From CAMFLJ01 sp963702555 (lineage in GTDB: Bacteria; Actinomycetota; Acidimicrobiia; Acidimicrobiales; Acidimicrobilacustridaceae): 64,000 nt of DNA. Of the stretch, positions 24,154 through 33,781 are shown one piece after another. A model generated the notes under the pieces. It ran no database searches. It was not told the DNA's origin and saw nothing but the letters and a program-made list of their open reading frames with translations. How positions within the stretch are numbered: the stretch's first letter is position 1; the number at the start of each line of letters is the position of its first letter. The translations under genes were made by a program, and so were the position numbers. The DNA lies in assembly GCA_963702555.1 (NCBI GenBank), contig CAVPCW010000010.1, positions 62,001-126,000 of the forward strand, written 5' to 3'.

Positions 24154-25371
24154 ATGGCCGCCGACCGCTACACGATCATCTCCGCCGACACCCACGCCGG
24201 CGGCAGCCACGAGCAGTACCGGGAGTACCTCGACCCCGCCTTCCGCGACGACTTCGACGCGTGGCGGGGCCAGTACAAGAACCCGTGGAAGGACCTGCGC
24301 GACACCGACCTGCGCATCCGCAACTGGGACGACGACCGCCGTGACGCCGACCAGCTGAGCGACGGCGTGGTGGCCGAGGTCGTCTACCCCAACACCGTGC
24401 CGCCCTTCTACCCGGGCTTCGTGCTGTTCGCCGGCCCGCCGAAGGAGGAGGACTACACCCACCGCCGGGCCGGCATCCACGCCCACAACCGGTGGATGAA
24501 GGACTTCTGCGCCCGTCAGCCCGAGCGCCGCGCCGGCATCGGGCAGTTCTTCCTCAACGACATCGACGACGCCCTCGAGGACATCACCTGGATCGCCGAG
24601 AACGGCCTGCGCGGCGGCGTGCTGTGCCCGACGGTCGCCCCCGACGTGAAGTGGGTGAAGCCCCTCTACGACCCGGTCTACGACCCGATCTGGGCCCACA
24701 TCCAGGACCTCGACATCCCGCTGAACCTCCACTCGGGCACCGGCTCGCCCGACTACGGCAAGTACGCCGCCACGCCGATGCTGCTCATCAGCGAGGTCGG
24801 GTTCTACGGCTACCGCGCGCTCAGCCACTTCATCCTCTCCGGCGTGTTCGAGCGCTTCCCCCGCCTCAAGGTGGTGCTCACCGAGGGCTCGGCCGCCGGA
24901 CTGCCCCCGACGCTCGCGGAGCTCGACCGGGTCATCAAGAACGTGCAGGCCGGTGCCATCGGCGAGCTGAAGTACCGCTCGGAGGACGCTGTCCCGAAGC
25001 TGGCCAGCGAGTACTTCGCCCAGAACTGCTGGATCGGCTCGAGCTTCCCGAAGCCCAGCGACGTCGAGGTCGCCAAGATGGTCGGCCCCGACCGCTGGAT
25101 GTGGGGCAGCGACTACCCCCACGACGAGGGCACCCCGCCGTTCACCCGTGAGCACCTCCGCCAGGTGTTCCCCGGGTGGGGCCCGTCAGAGCTGCGCCGG
25201 GTGCTCGGCGAGAACGCGGCGAAGCTCTACGGCTTCGACCTCGACGCCCTCGCCCCCTACGCCGCCCAGTACGGGCCGACGGTCGAGGAGATCGCCGAGC
25301 CGCTCACCGAGCTGCCCGAGGGGGCCAACGCGGCGCTGCGCAACTCGGCCGAGCAGCTCGCCACCGTCTGA
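24154..25371 (+). CDS. Amidohydrolase-2 family metal-dependent hydrolase
   Basis: 405 residues, TIM-barrel amidohydrolase related to ACMSD/decarboxylase and 2-pyrone-type hydrolases. Signatures: metal-binding opening IISADTHAGG (D-x-H), LNLHSGTGSPDYG (metal His), VVLTEGSAAGLPPTL, and WMWGSDYPHDEGTPP with the catalytic Asp. It hydrolyses or decarboxylates an unknown carboxylate. Members of this subgroup in actinobacteria are common near acyl-CoA degradation genes. ATG 24154 has AGGAG 11 bases upstream. The in-frame ATG at 24091 lies before the palindrome at 24103 and encodes no conserved sequence. Confidence 0.85.
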   Translation: MAADRYTIISADTHAGGSHEQYREYLDPAFRDDFDAWRGQYKNPWKDLRDTDLRIRNWDDDRRDADQLSDGVVAEVVYPNTVPPFYPGFVLFAGPPKEEDYTHRRAGIHAHNRWMKDFCARQPERRAGIGQFFLNDIDDALEDITWIAENGLRGGVLCPTVAPDVKWVKPLYDPVYDPIWAHIQDLDIPLNLHSGTGSPDYGKYAATPMLLISEVGFYGYRALSHFILSGVFERFPRLKVVLTEGSAAGLPPTLAELDRVIKNVQAGAIGELKYRSEDAVPKLASEYFAQNCWIGSSFPKPSDVEVAKMVGPDRWMWGSDYPHDEGTPPFTREHLRQVFPGWGPSELRRVLGENAAKLYGFDLDALAPYAAQYGPTVEEIAEPLTELPEGANAALRNSAEQLATV

Positions 25372-25407
25372 GTCGACGGCCCGGGGCCCCGCCTCCGGAA
25401 CGAGTGA

Positions 25408-25437
25408 GGGCCTGTCGGCGAGTTCGCCGGCAGGCCC
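25408..25437. terminator. Long hairpin between amidohydrolase and tRNA-Arg
   Basis: Stem GGGCCTG/CAGGCCC extended by CGGCGA/TCGCCG with a 2-base loop. It lies between two convergent transcripts and can terminate both. Confidence 0.7.
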
Positions 25438-25449
25438 TTCGTCGTCTTG

Positions 25450-25521
25450 CGCCCTCGGGGCGATTCGAACGCCCGCACACGGCTCCGGAGGCCGATGCTC
25501 TATCCCCTGAGCTACGAGGGC
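25450..25521 (-). tRNA. tRNA-Arg (anticodon CCG)
   Basis: The minus strand folds as a tRNA: acceptor GCCCTCG/CGAGGGC, D-arm GCTC-AGGGGATA-GAGC, anticodon loop CTCCGGA with CCG at positions 34-36, T-arm GGGCG-TTCGAAT-CGCCC. The 3' CCA is not encoded. The lowest anticodon-stem pair is T-T, which is slightly weak. Reads CGG codons. Confidence 0.93.
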
Positions 25522-25607
25522 AGGGCGCACCAACTGCTGGTGCGGGGGTGAACCCTACTGCAGGCCTCCGGCGTTCCCCCAACCCCGTCGGGGCCGGTCG
25601 CGGGGTC

Positions 25608-26288
25608 TCAGACCGTGAAGGGACGGCCCTCGAAGCGGTCGACGGTGGTGAAGTCCTCGACCGGCTGGCGGCGCAGCTTCGTGATCTGCCGGGCCGGGTG
25701 ACCGAGGGCGACGAGCGAGGCGAGGGCCCAGCCGTCAGGGACGCCGAGCAGCTCCTTGGCCGCGGGCTCCTGGCGGCACAGCACCGTGGTGATCACACCA
25801 CCGAGCCCGGCGTCGCGTGCGGCCAGCAGCACGTTGTGGCAGAACGGGTAGACCGATGCGCCGCCGACGATGCTCTGGCGGTCGAGGCCGTTGTCGACCA
25901 CCGCCAGCTGCGACAGCTCGACCACCACCGCGAGCAGCACGGGCACCTCGTCGAGGTGGTCGGAGAAGGGCATCGGGGCCTCGGTGGCGCGGGCCTCGTC
26001 GAGGTCGACCGCCGGTCCGCTCCAGTGCCCGTCGTCGATCGGGGCGAACGGCACCAGCCCGAGCCGCGTGTGGGCCGTGTACTCGCGCCAGGCGAGCACG
26101 TAGAGGTCGCGGACTGCCGCCCGCACCGCCGGGTCCTGGAGCACGATGACCTGCCACCCCTGCCGGTTGCCGCCGCTGGGGGCGAACCGGGCGGTGTCGA
26201 GGATGGCGTGCAGCACCTCGTCGCTCACCGGCTCGTCGGTGAACTCCCGGGTGGCCGGGGTCGAGCGCATGACATCGCGAAGCTCCAT
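25608..26288 (-). CDS. Nitroreductase-family flavoprotein
   Basis: 226 residues. FMN-binding signatures MRSTPATREFTDEPVSDEVL, RFAPSGGNRQGWQVIV and AGLGGVITT. Typical length for NADPH- or F420-linked nitroreductase-fold enzymes. No partner gene shows its substrate. A weak CAAGCT box precedes ATG 26288 by 7 bases. Confidence 0.85.
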   Translation of the reverse strand: MELRDVMRSTPATREFTDEPVSDEVLHAILDTARFAPSGGNRQGWQVIVLQDPAVRAAVRDLYVLAWREYTAHTRLGLVPFAPIDDGHWSGPAVDLDEARATEAPMPFSDHLDEVPVLLAVVVELSQLAVVDNGLDRQSIVGGASVYPFCHNVLLAARDAGLGGVITTVLCRQEPAAKELLGVPDGWALASLVALGHPARQITKLRRQPVEDFTTVDRFEGRPFTV

Positions 26289-26373
26289 GGCGACGAGCTT
26301 GGCACGCCCGGCCGGCTCCGCCCCGGGCGGCGGTCGGCCGGCGCCCGGTGGGTCGCGGGCCCCGGCGCCTGAC

Positions 26374-26379
26374 TACCCT
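26374..26379 (+). promoter_or_regulatory. -10 box TACCCT for the VOC gene
   Basis: TACCCT ends 7 bases before ATG 26387. It selects this start over the in-frame GTG at 26348. Confidence 0.5.
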
Positions 26380-26386
26380 CGAAGCC

Positions 26387-26908
26387 ATGCCGCAGCCCGA
26401 AGGTGCCGAGCTCGTCCGCCTCTCCGACCGTCGTCGGGAGCTGCGCGAGCAGTACGTCCTGCCGGAGTCCGAGCGCCCCGTCTCGACGGGCCAGGGCGTG
26501 CACCACCTGGCGCTCATCTGTGCCGACCCCGAGCGCACCATCGGCTTCTACCAGGGGCTGCTGGGCTTCCCGCTCGTCGAGCTGTTCGAGAACCGCGACT
26601 ACCCGGGCTCGTCGCACTTCTTCTTCGACATCGGCGCCCGCAACATGCTGGCGTTCTTCGACTTCCCGGGCCTCGGCCTCGAGCCGGTGCCCGAGGGCCT
26701 CGGCGGCGTGCAGCACGTCGCCATCTCGGTCACCCCCGAGACCTTCGAGGCGGCCAAGGTGACGCTCGCCGACGCCGGCGTCGCCTACGTCGGCCCCGAC
26801 ATGGGGGTGCACGAGTCGATCTACTTCAAGGACCCCGACGGCATCCAGGTCGAGCTGATCCGCCAGCCGCTGTTCGACCTGCCCGAATCGGCCCCGCAGG
26901 AGGACTGA
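26387..26908 (+). CDS. VOC-family (glyoxalase/dioxygenase-like) protein
   Basis: 173 residues, vicinal-oxygen-chelate fold: paired beta-alpha-beta-beta-beta modules with GVHHLALICADPERTIGFYQGLLGFPLVELFENRDYPGSSHFFFDIG and a second module GVQHVAISVTPETFEAAKVTL...YFKDPDGIQVELI. Metal ligands are the HH/H and E pairs. Members include glyoxalases and extradiol dioxygenases. The substrate cannot be given. Confidence 0.85.
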   Translation: MPQPEGAELVRLSDRRRELREQYVLPESERPVSTGQGVHHLALICADPERTIGFYQGLLGFPLVELFENRDYPGSSHFFFDIGARNMLAFFDFPGLGLEPVPEGLGGVQHVAISVTPETFEAAKVTLADAGVAYVGPDMGVHESIYFKDPDGIQVELIRQPLFDLPESAPQED

Positions 26909-26920
26909 CCCGGGTGGGGC

Positions 26921-28271
26921 TCAGCTGTGGTCGACGCCGACCGCGGTGAGCTTGGCGCGGAAGTCGGCGTAGCCCCGGTCGAGCAGGCCCACGCCGCGGA
27001 TCACGCTCTCGCCGTCGGCCGAGGCCGCGGCGATCACGTAGGAGAAGCCGGCTCGGAGGTCGGGGACGACGAGCTCGGCACCGTGGAGCTTGGTGGGCCC
27101 GACCACCACGGCCGAGTGGCGGTGGTTGGCGGCGCCGAAGCGGCAGCGGGTCGGGCCGAGGCACTCGGTGAACACCTGGATCTGGGCGCCGAGGGTGCGC
27201 AGCGCCTCGGTGTAGCCGAGGCGGTCCTCGTAGACGGTCTCGTGCACGACGCTGACGCCCTCGGCCTGGGTGAGCGCCGTGACGAACGGCGACTGCCAGT
27301 CGGTCATGAACCCGGGGTGCACGTCGGTCTCGAGGGCGAGCGGGCGCAGCATCTTGCGGCCGCGGCGGAACGAGATGGTGCTGCCCTCGGCGTCGATGGT
27401 GAAGTCGCCACCGGCACGCCGGTAGACGTTGAGGAACGTCGACATGTTCTGCTGGGCCACGCCGTGCACGGTGAGGCGCCCGCCCGTGGCCAGCGCGAGC
27501 GACGCCCACGACGCCGCCTCGAGGCGGTCGCCGATGACCCGGTGCTCGAAGCCGCCGAGCTCCTTCACGCCGGTGACGCGGATGGTGCGGTTGGGCTCGA
27601 CCGAGATGAGGGCGCCCATCTTCTGCAGCACCGAGATGAGGTCGAGGATCTCGGGCTCGATGGCCGCGTTGGCCAGCTCGGAGTCGCCGTCGGCGAGCAC
27701 GGCGGCGAAGAGGAACTGCTCGGTGGCGCCGACGCTCGGGAACGGCAGCTCGATGCGGGCGCCGGTGAGGTGGTCGGCCCGCAGGTGGATCATGCCGTCG
27801 CGATGGTCGTCGTGGGCGCCGAAGGCGCGCAGCACGTTGAGGTGGAAGTCGACCGGGCGGGGCCCGATGGCGCACCCGCCGGGAGCCGCGACGAGGGCCT
27901 CGCCGGTGCGGTGCAGCGACACGGCCGTGGTGAGCACCGGGATGCGGCTGGCGTTGTGGAGGCGCTCGACGTCGTCCTCGCCGAGGGCGGTGAACGAGTG
28001 GGCCGTGATGAGGATGCTGTCGGCCTCGTGCTCGACGGTGCCGCCCGTGATGCGGATGAGGTCGTCGACGACCTCGATGTCGCGGATGGCGGCGATGTTC
28101 GTGAGCCGGCACGGCTCGGCGGTGAGCAGGGCGGCCACCATCGCCTTCGGGAGGGCGTTCTTCGACCCCCGGATCTGCAGCTCGCCCTCGACCGGGACGC
28201 CGCCGCGCACGGTCATGGTGTCGGCTGGACGCGTCCGCCGGGGCGCTGGAGGGGGAGGTCGGGTCGCTCAT
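26921..28271 (-). CDS. murA: UDP-GlcNAc 1-carboxyvinyltransferase, probable frameshift at the N-terminus
   Basis: Adds enolpyruvate to UDP-GlcNAc, the first committed step of peptidoglycan synthesis. The main body (ATG 28216, 431 residues) has GSKNALPKAM, the catalytic cysteine at 115 within GGCAIGPRP, RAGFSYVIAA and the C-terminal DRGYADFRAKL. An upstream ATG at 28271 has GGAGG and a TAGCAT -10 box but is out of frame by one base near 28218. Removing one base gives SSRHMTVRGG. The true start is likely 28271. Confidence 0.9.
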
Positions 28272-28281
28272 GACGCCTCCG

Positions 28282-28287
28282 ATGCTA
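28282..28287 (-). promoter_or_regulatory. -10 box TAGCAT upstream of murA
   Basis: Minus-strand TAGCAT ends 10 bases before ATG 28271, with GGAGG in between. It supports 28271 as the true start. Confidence 0.45.
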
Positions 28288-28331
28288 GGGGGAGGCGGGG
28301 GGAGTGCACCCGCACCACGGCCGGGCAGCGG

Positions 28332-30663
28332 TCACCCGACGGGGACGGGCTCGTCCGCGGGGTCGGCCTCGTCGTCGGTGAGGTGGACCCCTTCGACGTC
28401 GACGTGGGGCAGGATCCGGTCGAGCCAGCGCGGGCAGCCACCAGTTGCGGTCGCCGAGCAGCTCCATGGTGGCGGGCACCAGCACCATGCGGACGATGGT
28501 GGCGTCGAGGAACACGGCGACGGCGAGGCCGAGCGCCCATGAGCTTGACGACCCGGCTCGTCCTCGAGCAGGAAGCTGCCGAAGACGAACACCATGATGG
28601 CGGCGGCGGCGGTGATCACCCGGGCGGTGTGCGGCGAGGCCGTCGGCGACCGAGGTGTGCGGGTCGCCGGTGCGTCAGCCACTCCTCCTTGATGCGGGAG
28701 AGGAGGAAGACCTCGTAGTCCATCGAGAGGCCGAACACGATGGCGAACAGCATCATCGGGATGAACGGCTCGATCGGTGCGCCCTCGAGGCCGAGCGACG
28801 CCGCCGAGCCAGCCCCACTGGAAGACCGTGACCAGCACGCCGTAGGCGGCGCCGATCGACAGCAGGTTCATGATCACGGCCTTGAGCGGCACCAGCAGCG
28901 ACCGGAACACGACCATGAGCAGCAGGAACGACAGGCCGAGCACCACGCCGAAGAACAGCGGGAGGCGGGCGGCGAGGTAGTCGGAGAAGTCGACCTGGGC
29001 CGCGACCTGGCCGGTGACGCTTCACCTCGAGGCCGGTGCCTGCGGTCGCTGCGGGGAGCACGTCGTCGCGGAGTGTGGTGGACGAGCTGCTCGGTGGCCT
29101 CGCTCCTGCGGGCGAGGTGGTGGGGATGACCCGCCAGAGCACGGCGGTGGTGTCGGCCGGGTCGTTCGCCACGGCCGGGGTGGCGAAGGCCACGCCGGGG
29201 GTCTGCGGCCAGCGCGGTGCTCACGGCGGCCAGCTGCTCGGGCGTGGTGCCGGGCGGGAGCTCGGCGACGGCGAGCAGCGGGCCGTTGAAGCCGGGCCCG
29301 AAGCCCTCCGCCAGCAGGTCGTAGGCCTGGCGGGTGGTGGTGTCGGCGGGGTCGTTGCCCTGGTCGGAGAAGCCGAGGCGCAGGCCGAGCACGGGGATGG
29401 CGAGCAGCAGCAGCACGCCGGCGCTGGCCAGCATCGAGATCCAGGGGTGGTGCTGGATCACGCGGCTCCAGCGGTAGGAGATGGTGTCGCGGGGCGGCTT
29501 GGGTGCCCGGCGGGGCACCTCCTTGCGCAGCGGGGCGACGGCGAAGCTGGCGACCACCAGCACGAGGGCGAGCGGGATGCCGACGCAGCAGGGGCTGGAA
29601 CTTGAGGCCGACGCCCACGAGGCCGACGGCGACGAGGGCGGCGGCGATCAGGCCCCGCCAGCGGGTGACGTCGACCCGGCGCCCGGCGAAGCCGAGCAGC
29701 GCGGGGAGCAGTGTGAGTGACGCCGCCATGGTGACGACCACCACGACCGCGGCGCCGATGCCGAGGCCCTTCACCAGTTCGATGCCCATGAGGAGCATGC
29801 CCAGCAGCGAGATCACCACGGTGAGCCCGGCGAAGGCGACCGCCCGGCCCGACGGTGTCGAGGGCGATGGCGATCGACTCGCGGACGTCGTGGCCGTCGC
29901 GGAGCTGTTCGCGGTAGCGGGTGACGATGAAGAGGGCGTAGTCGATGCCCACACCGAGGCCGATCATCACCCCGAGGGTGGTGGCGAAGTCGGGCATCGA
30001 GAGCAGGTGGCTGAGCAGGGCGATGAGGGCGCTGCCGATGCCGATGCCGGCGAGGGCCACGCCGATGGGGAGCCCCATGGCGAGCACGGAGCCGAAGGCG
30101 AGGATCAGGATGACCATCGCGAAGGCGAGGCCGAGGACCTCCGAGGACGGGGGCTTGAACGTCTCGAAGGCGTTGCCGCCGTACTCGATGCGGAGCCCGT
30201 CGACGGTCGGGGCGAGCGACTCGATCTTCTGACCGAGGTCGCGCTGCTCGCCCATGGAGCCGTCGGGGATCTCGAGCCGGGCGAAGGCGACCTTGCCCGC
30301 CCGATCGCCCAGGGCGGAGATCTGGGTGGCGCCCTGGGGGCCGTAGGGGCTGACGACCTGGACGCCGGTCTCGGCGGTGATGCGGTCGAAGTAGGCCTGC
30401 ATCTCGGCCTGCACGGTGGGGTCGGTGACGCCGGCATCGGTGGAGAAGACGAGGGTGGCGCTGCTGCTCAGGCCGCGCCCGCCGAACTCGCTGTCGAGCA
30501 GGGCGAAGCCCTTGGCGCTCTCGGAGGAGGGGAGGCTGAGGGTGTTGGTGAAGTTGGAGCCGGCGGTGCGGCTGAGGAGCCCGATGGCGAGGAGCGCGAC
30601 GACCCACAGCACGACGACCGCGCGGCGGTGGTCGTGACACCAGCTGCCGAGCTTCCGGAACAT
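28332..30663 (-). pseudogene. MMPL/RND-type transporter, about 13 frameshifts
   Basis: Joining reading frames gives one MMPL protein of about 770 residues: N-terminal span RRAVVVLWVVALLAIGLLS, outside domain 1, spans with ALIALLSHLLSMPDFATTLGVMIGLGVGIDYALFIVTRYREQLRDG (GxxxDY proton relay), FAGLTVVISLLGMLLMG, second half ISMLASAGVLLLLAIPVLGLRLGFSDQGND, SFLLLMVVFRSLLVPLKAVIM, FGLSMDYEVFLLSRIKEEW and a final IVRMVLVPATMELLGDRNWWLP. Shifts lie near 29853, 29586, 29199, 29113, 29106, 29073, 29020, 28797, 28665, 28635, 28555, 28545 and 28430. Each is one extra base. MMPL proteins export lipids. As written the gene is not functional, but the uniform insertion pattern suggests sequence error. Confidence 0.75.
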
Positions 30664-30835
30664 GGGCGCCTCCCAGCGTGAGGGCGGCCTCGCCGGCCGA
30701 CCTCCTCAATTCTGGCGCGAGACCGTTCCGAAACTGTGGGCGCCATCTCGGTCGTCGGTCACAAACGTCGGGCACGGACGTCGGGTCGCTCGTCGTCCGG
30801 CCGTTACCGGCTCCGGGGCCGGCGGGGCCGCCGGG

Positions 30836-30841
30836 TAGGGT
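30836..30841 (+). promoter_or_regulatory. -10 box TAGGGT for argS
   Basis: TAGGGT lies 36 bases before the GTG of argS, giving a leader of about 30 bases with CGGAGAG as Shine-Dalgarno. The 214-base region from 30664 is the divergent MMPL/argS promoter region. Confidence 0.4.
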
Positions 30842-30877
30842 GCTTCGGCCCGTCCACCGCCGGAGAGACCGCCCACC

Positions 30878-32485
30878 GTGATCCGCGACCAGCTCGCCGC
30901 CAGCCTGCGCGCCGCCCTCTCGACCCTCGAGGTCATGCCGCTCCCCGACACGGTCAACCTCGAGCGACCGGCCCGGCGCGAGCACGGTGACTGGTCGTCG
31001 AACGTGGCGCTGGCCACCGCCAAGAAGGCGGGCTGGAACCCCCGCGAGCTGGCCGGCAAGGTCGCCGAGATCCTCAACGCCGACCTCCCTCCCCACGTCA
31101 CCTCGGTCGAGATCGCCGGCCCCGGCTTCGTGAACTTCCGCCTCGCCGACTCCTGGCTGCACGACGTGCTCGTCGAGGTGCTCGAGCAGGGGCCGGACGG
31201 CTACGCCCGGGCCGACGTCGGCGCCGGGGTGAAGGTCATGGTCGAGTTCGTCAGCGCCAACCCGACCGGCCCGCTGCACGCCGGCCACGGCCGCGGTGCC
31301 GCCTACGGCGACTCGCTCGCCCGGGTCATGGAGCGGGTCGGCTACGACGTCTCCCGCGAGAACTACCTCAACGACCGCGGCGTGCAGATGCAGAAGTTCG
31401 TCGAGTCGCTGGCCGCCCGCCAGAAGGGCGAGCAGCCGCCCGACGACGGCTACGCCGGCCAGTACGTCGCCGACTGGGCCGCCGAGATCCCCGAGGGCGC
31501 CGACCTGTGGGAGTGGGGCGAGGCCCGCGCCGTCGAGGACCACCGCGAGACCCTCGCCCGCATGAACGTCCACTTCGACCACTGGTTCAGCGAGCGCTCG
31601 ATGGTCGACTCCGGCGCCATCGAGCAGACCCTCGCCGACCTGCGCGAGCGCGGCGTGGTCTACGACGACGGTGGTGCGGTGTGGCTGCGCTCCACCGACT
31701 ACGGCGACGACAAGGACCGCGTGCTCGTCAAGAGCGACGGCGAGTTCACCTACCTGCTCCCCGACATCGCCTACCACCGCGACAAGTTCTCCCGCGGGTT
31801 CGACCTGCTCGTCGACGTGTGGGGCGCCGACCACCACGGCTACGTGCCGCGCATGAAGGCCGCCATGCAGGCGCTGGGCCACGACCCCGCCGAGATGGCC
31901 TTCCCGATCATCCAGCTCGTCAACCTGGTGAAGGACGGCAGTCCCGTCCGCTTCTCGAAGCGCACGGGCAACTTCGTCGAGCTGGCCGACGTGCTGAACG
32001 ACGTCGGCCCCGACGCCGCCCGCCTCACCTACCTGCTGCAGTCGGTCGACTCGACCCAGACCTTCGACTTCGACCTCGTCACCAGCCAGGCCAACGACAA
32101 CCCGGTCTTCTACATCCAGATGGCCTACGCCCGGATCCAGTCGATCTTCCGGGTCGCGGCCGAGCGCGGCGTCGAGCGGGCCCCGCTGGCCGAGGTCGAC
32201 CTCTCGCTGCTCGTCCACGAGCGCGAGCTCGACGTCCTGCGGGCGCTCTCCGAGCTCCCCGACACCGTCGTCACCGCCGCCGCCGACAAGGCGCCGCACC
32301 GCATCGCCACCTGGGTCCGCGAGCTCGCCGGCACCGTCCACGGCTTCTACCACGACTGCTACGTCATGGGTGAGGGCGTCAGCCCCGAGCTCACCCAGGC
32401 CCGGCTGCAGCTGGTCGAGGCCGCCTCGGTCGGCCTCGCGATCGGCCTCGACCTGCTCGGGGTCAGCGCCCCCGACCAGATGTGA
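30878..32485 (+). CDS. argS: Arginyl-tRNA synthetase
   Basis: 535 residues, class I. N-terminal ArgRS additional domain, the HIGH-like motif HAGHG at 134-138 within SANPTGPLHAGHGRGA, LVKDGSPVRFSKRTGNFVEL (KMSKS region, degenerate as in ArgRS), and C-terminal anticodon-binding helices with VYYxQMAYAR-like FYIQMAYARIQS. Attaches Arg to tRNA-Arg, such as the one at 25.4 kb. GTG start. First gene of the block that continues with lysA in the same order as in mycobacteria. Confidence 0.96.
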   Translation: MIRDQLAASLRAALSTLEVMPLPDTVNLERPARREHGDWSSNVALATAKKAGWNPRELAGKVAEILNADLPPHVTSVEIAGPGFVNFRLADSWLHDVLVEVLEQGPDGYARADVGAGVKVMVEFVSANPTGPLHAGHGRGAAYGDSLARVMERVGYDVSRENYLNDRGVQMQKFVESLAARQKGEQPPDDGYAGQYVADWAAEIPEGADLWEWGEARAVEDHRETLARMNVHFDHWFSERSMVDSGAIEQTLADLRERGVVYDDGGAVWLRSTDYGDDKDRVLVKSDGEFTYLLPDIAYHRDKFSRGFDLLVDVWGADHHGYVPRMKAAMQALGHDPAEMAFPIIQLVNLVKDGSPVRFSKRTGNFVELADVLNDVGPDAARLTYLLQSVDSTQTFDFDLVTSQANDNPVFYIQMAYARIQSIFRVAAERGVERAPLAEVDLSLLVHERELDVLRALSELPDTVVTAAADKAPHRIATWVRELAGTVHGFYHDCYVMGEGVSPELTQARLQLVEAASVGLAIGLDLLGVSAPDQM

Positions 32486-32492
32486 GCCGGTC

Positions 32493-33766
32493 GTGACCGC
32501 GCTGCCGCTCTCGCTGCTCCCCGACACCGCCACCATCGGCGACCGGGGCCAGCTGATCATCGGCGGGTGCGACACCCTCGAGCTCGCCCGCGAGTTCGGC
32601 ACGCCGCTCTTCGTCTACGACGAGGCCCACCTCCGGGCCCGCTGCCGCGAGGCCGTCGCCGCTTTCGGCCCCGGGGTCAACTACGCGACCAAGGCCTTCC
32701 TCTGCACCGCCATGGCCCGCCTGGCGGCCGAGGAGGGCTGCAACCTCGACGTCTCCACGGGCGGCGAGTACCACGTGGCCCGGGCCGCCGGCGTGCCCGC
32801 CGAGCGCCTCGTGATGCACGGCAACAACAAGGGCGCTCGACGAGTTGCACCGGGCGCTGTCGGAGGGCATCGGCCGCGTCGTCATCGACTCCTTCGACGA
32901 GATCGACCGCATCGAGGCGCTGCGTGGCCGAGGGCCTTCCCGCCCCCAAGGCGCTCATCCGGGTCACGCCCGGCGTCGAGGCCCACACCCACGAGTTCAT
33001 CCGCACCGGCCAGGACGACTCCAAGTTCGGCTTCGGCCTGGCCAGCGGCATGGCCGAGCAGGCCGTGCAGCGGGCCGCGGCCTCGCCGGCCATCGATCTC
33101 GTCGGCCTCCACGCCCACATCGGCTCCCAGGTCTTCGAGGCCCGCTTCTTCGAGCTCGCCGTCGAGGTCCTGGCCCCCTTCGTCGAGCGCCACGGCCTGC
33201 CCGAGCTCTCGCTCGGCGGTGGCCTCGGCGTCGCCTACGTCGAAGGTGAGGAGGCCCCCTCCATCACCGAGTGGGGCAAGGCCGTGCACGCCGCGGTCGC
33301 CGCCGCCGGCATCACCGCCACCGTCACGGCCGAACCGGGCCGGGCCCTCGTCGCCCAGGCCGCGGTCACCCTCTACACCGTGGGCACCATCAAGGACCTG
33401 CCCGGCATCCGCACCTACGTCGCCGTCGACGGCGGCATGAGCGACAACCCCCGCCCGGTGCTCTACGGCAGCGGCTACGAGGCCTTCCTGCCGCGGGCCG
33501 TCACCGCCGACCGCACCCGCACGGTCACGGTCGTGGGCAAGCACTGCGAGTCCGGCGACGTCCTCGTCCGCGACGCCCGGGTTCCGGCCGACCTCGCCGT
33601 CGGCGACCTGCTGGCCACCCCCGTCACCGGGGCCTACGGCCACTCCATGGGCTCCGGCTACAACAAGGTCACGCGGGCGGCGGTCGTGTTCGTGGCCGAC
33701 GGCGACGCCCGGCTGGTCGTGCGCCGCGAGTCGCTCGACGACCTCCTCTCCCTCGACCTCGGCTGA
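32493..33766 (+). CDS. lysA: Diaminopimelate decarboxylase, two frameshifts
   Basis: Makes lysine from meso-diaminopimelate with PLP. GTG 32493 starts 8 bases after the argS stop. Motifs: YATKAFLCTAMARLAAEEG (PLP lysine in YATKA), NLDVSTGGE, HAHIGSQ, ELSLGGGLGVAY, EPGRALVAQA and CESGDVLVRDARVP. One extra base near 32835 (NNKALDELHRALSEG restored when removed) and one near 32925 (EALVAEGLPAPKALI restored) break the frame. Joined length about 423 residues, normal. Its essential role makes sequence error likelier than gene loss. Confidence 0.92.
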
Positions 33767-33781
33767 CGGCGGGCGCGCTCG

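Noticed and set aside
29503..30681. Plus-strand open frame across the MMPL gene
   Set aside because: Antisense of a clear MMPL protein with no motif of its own.
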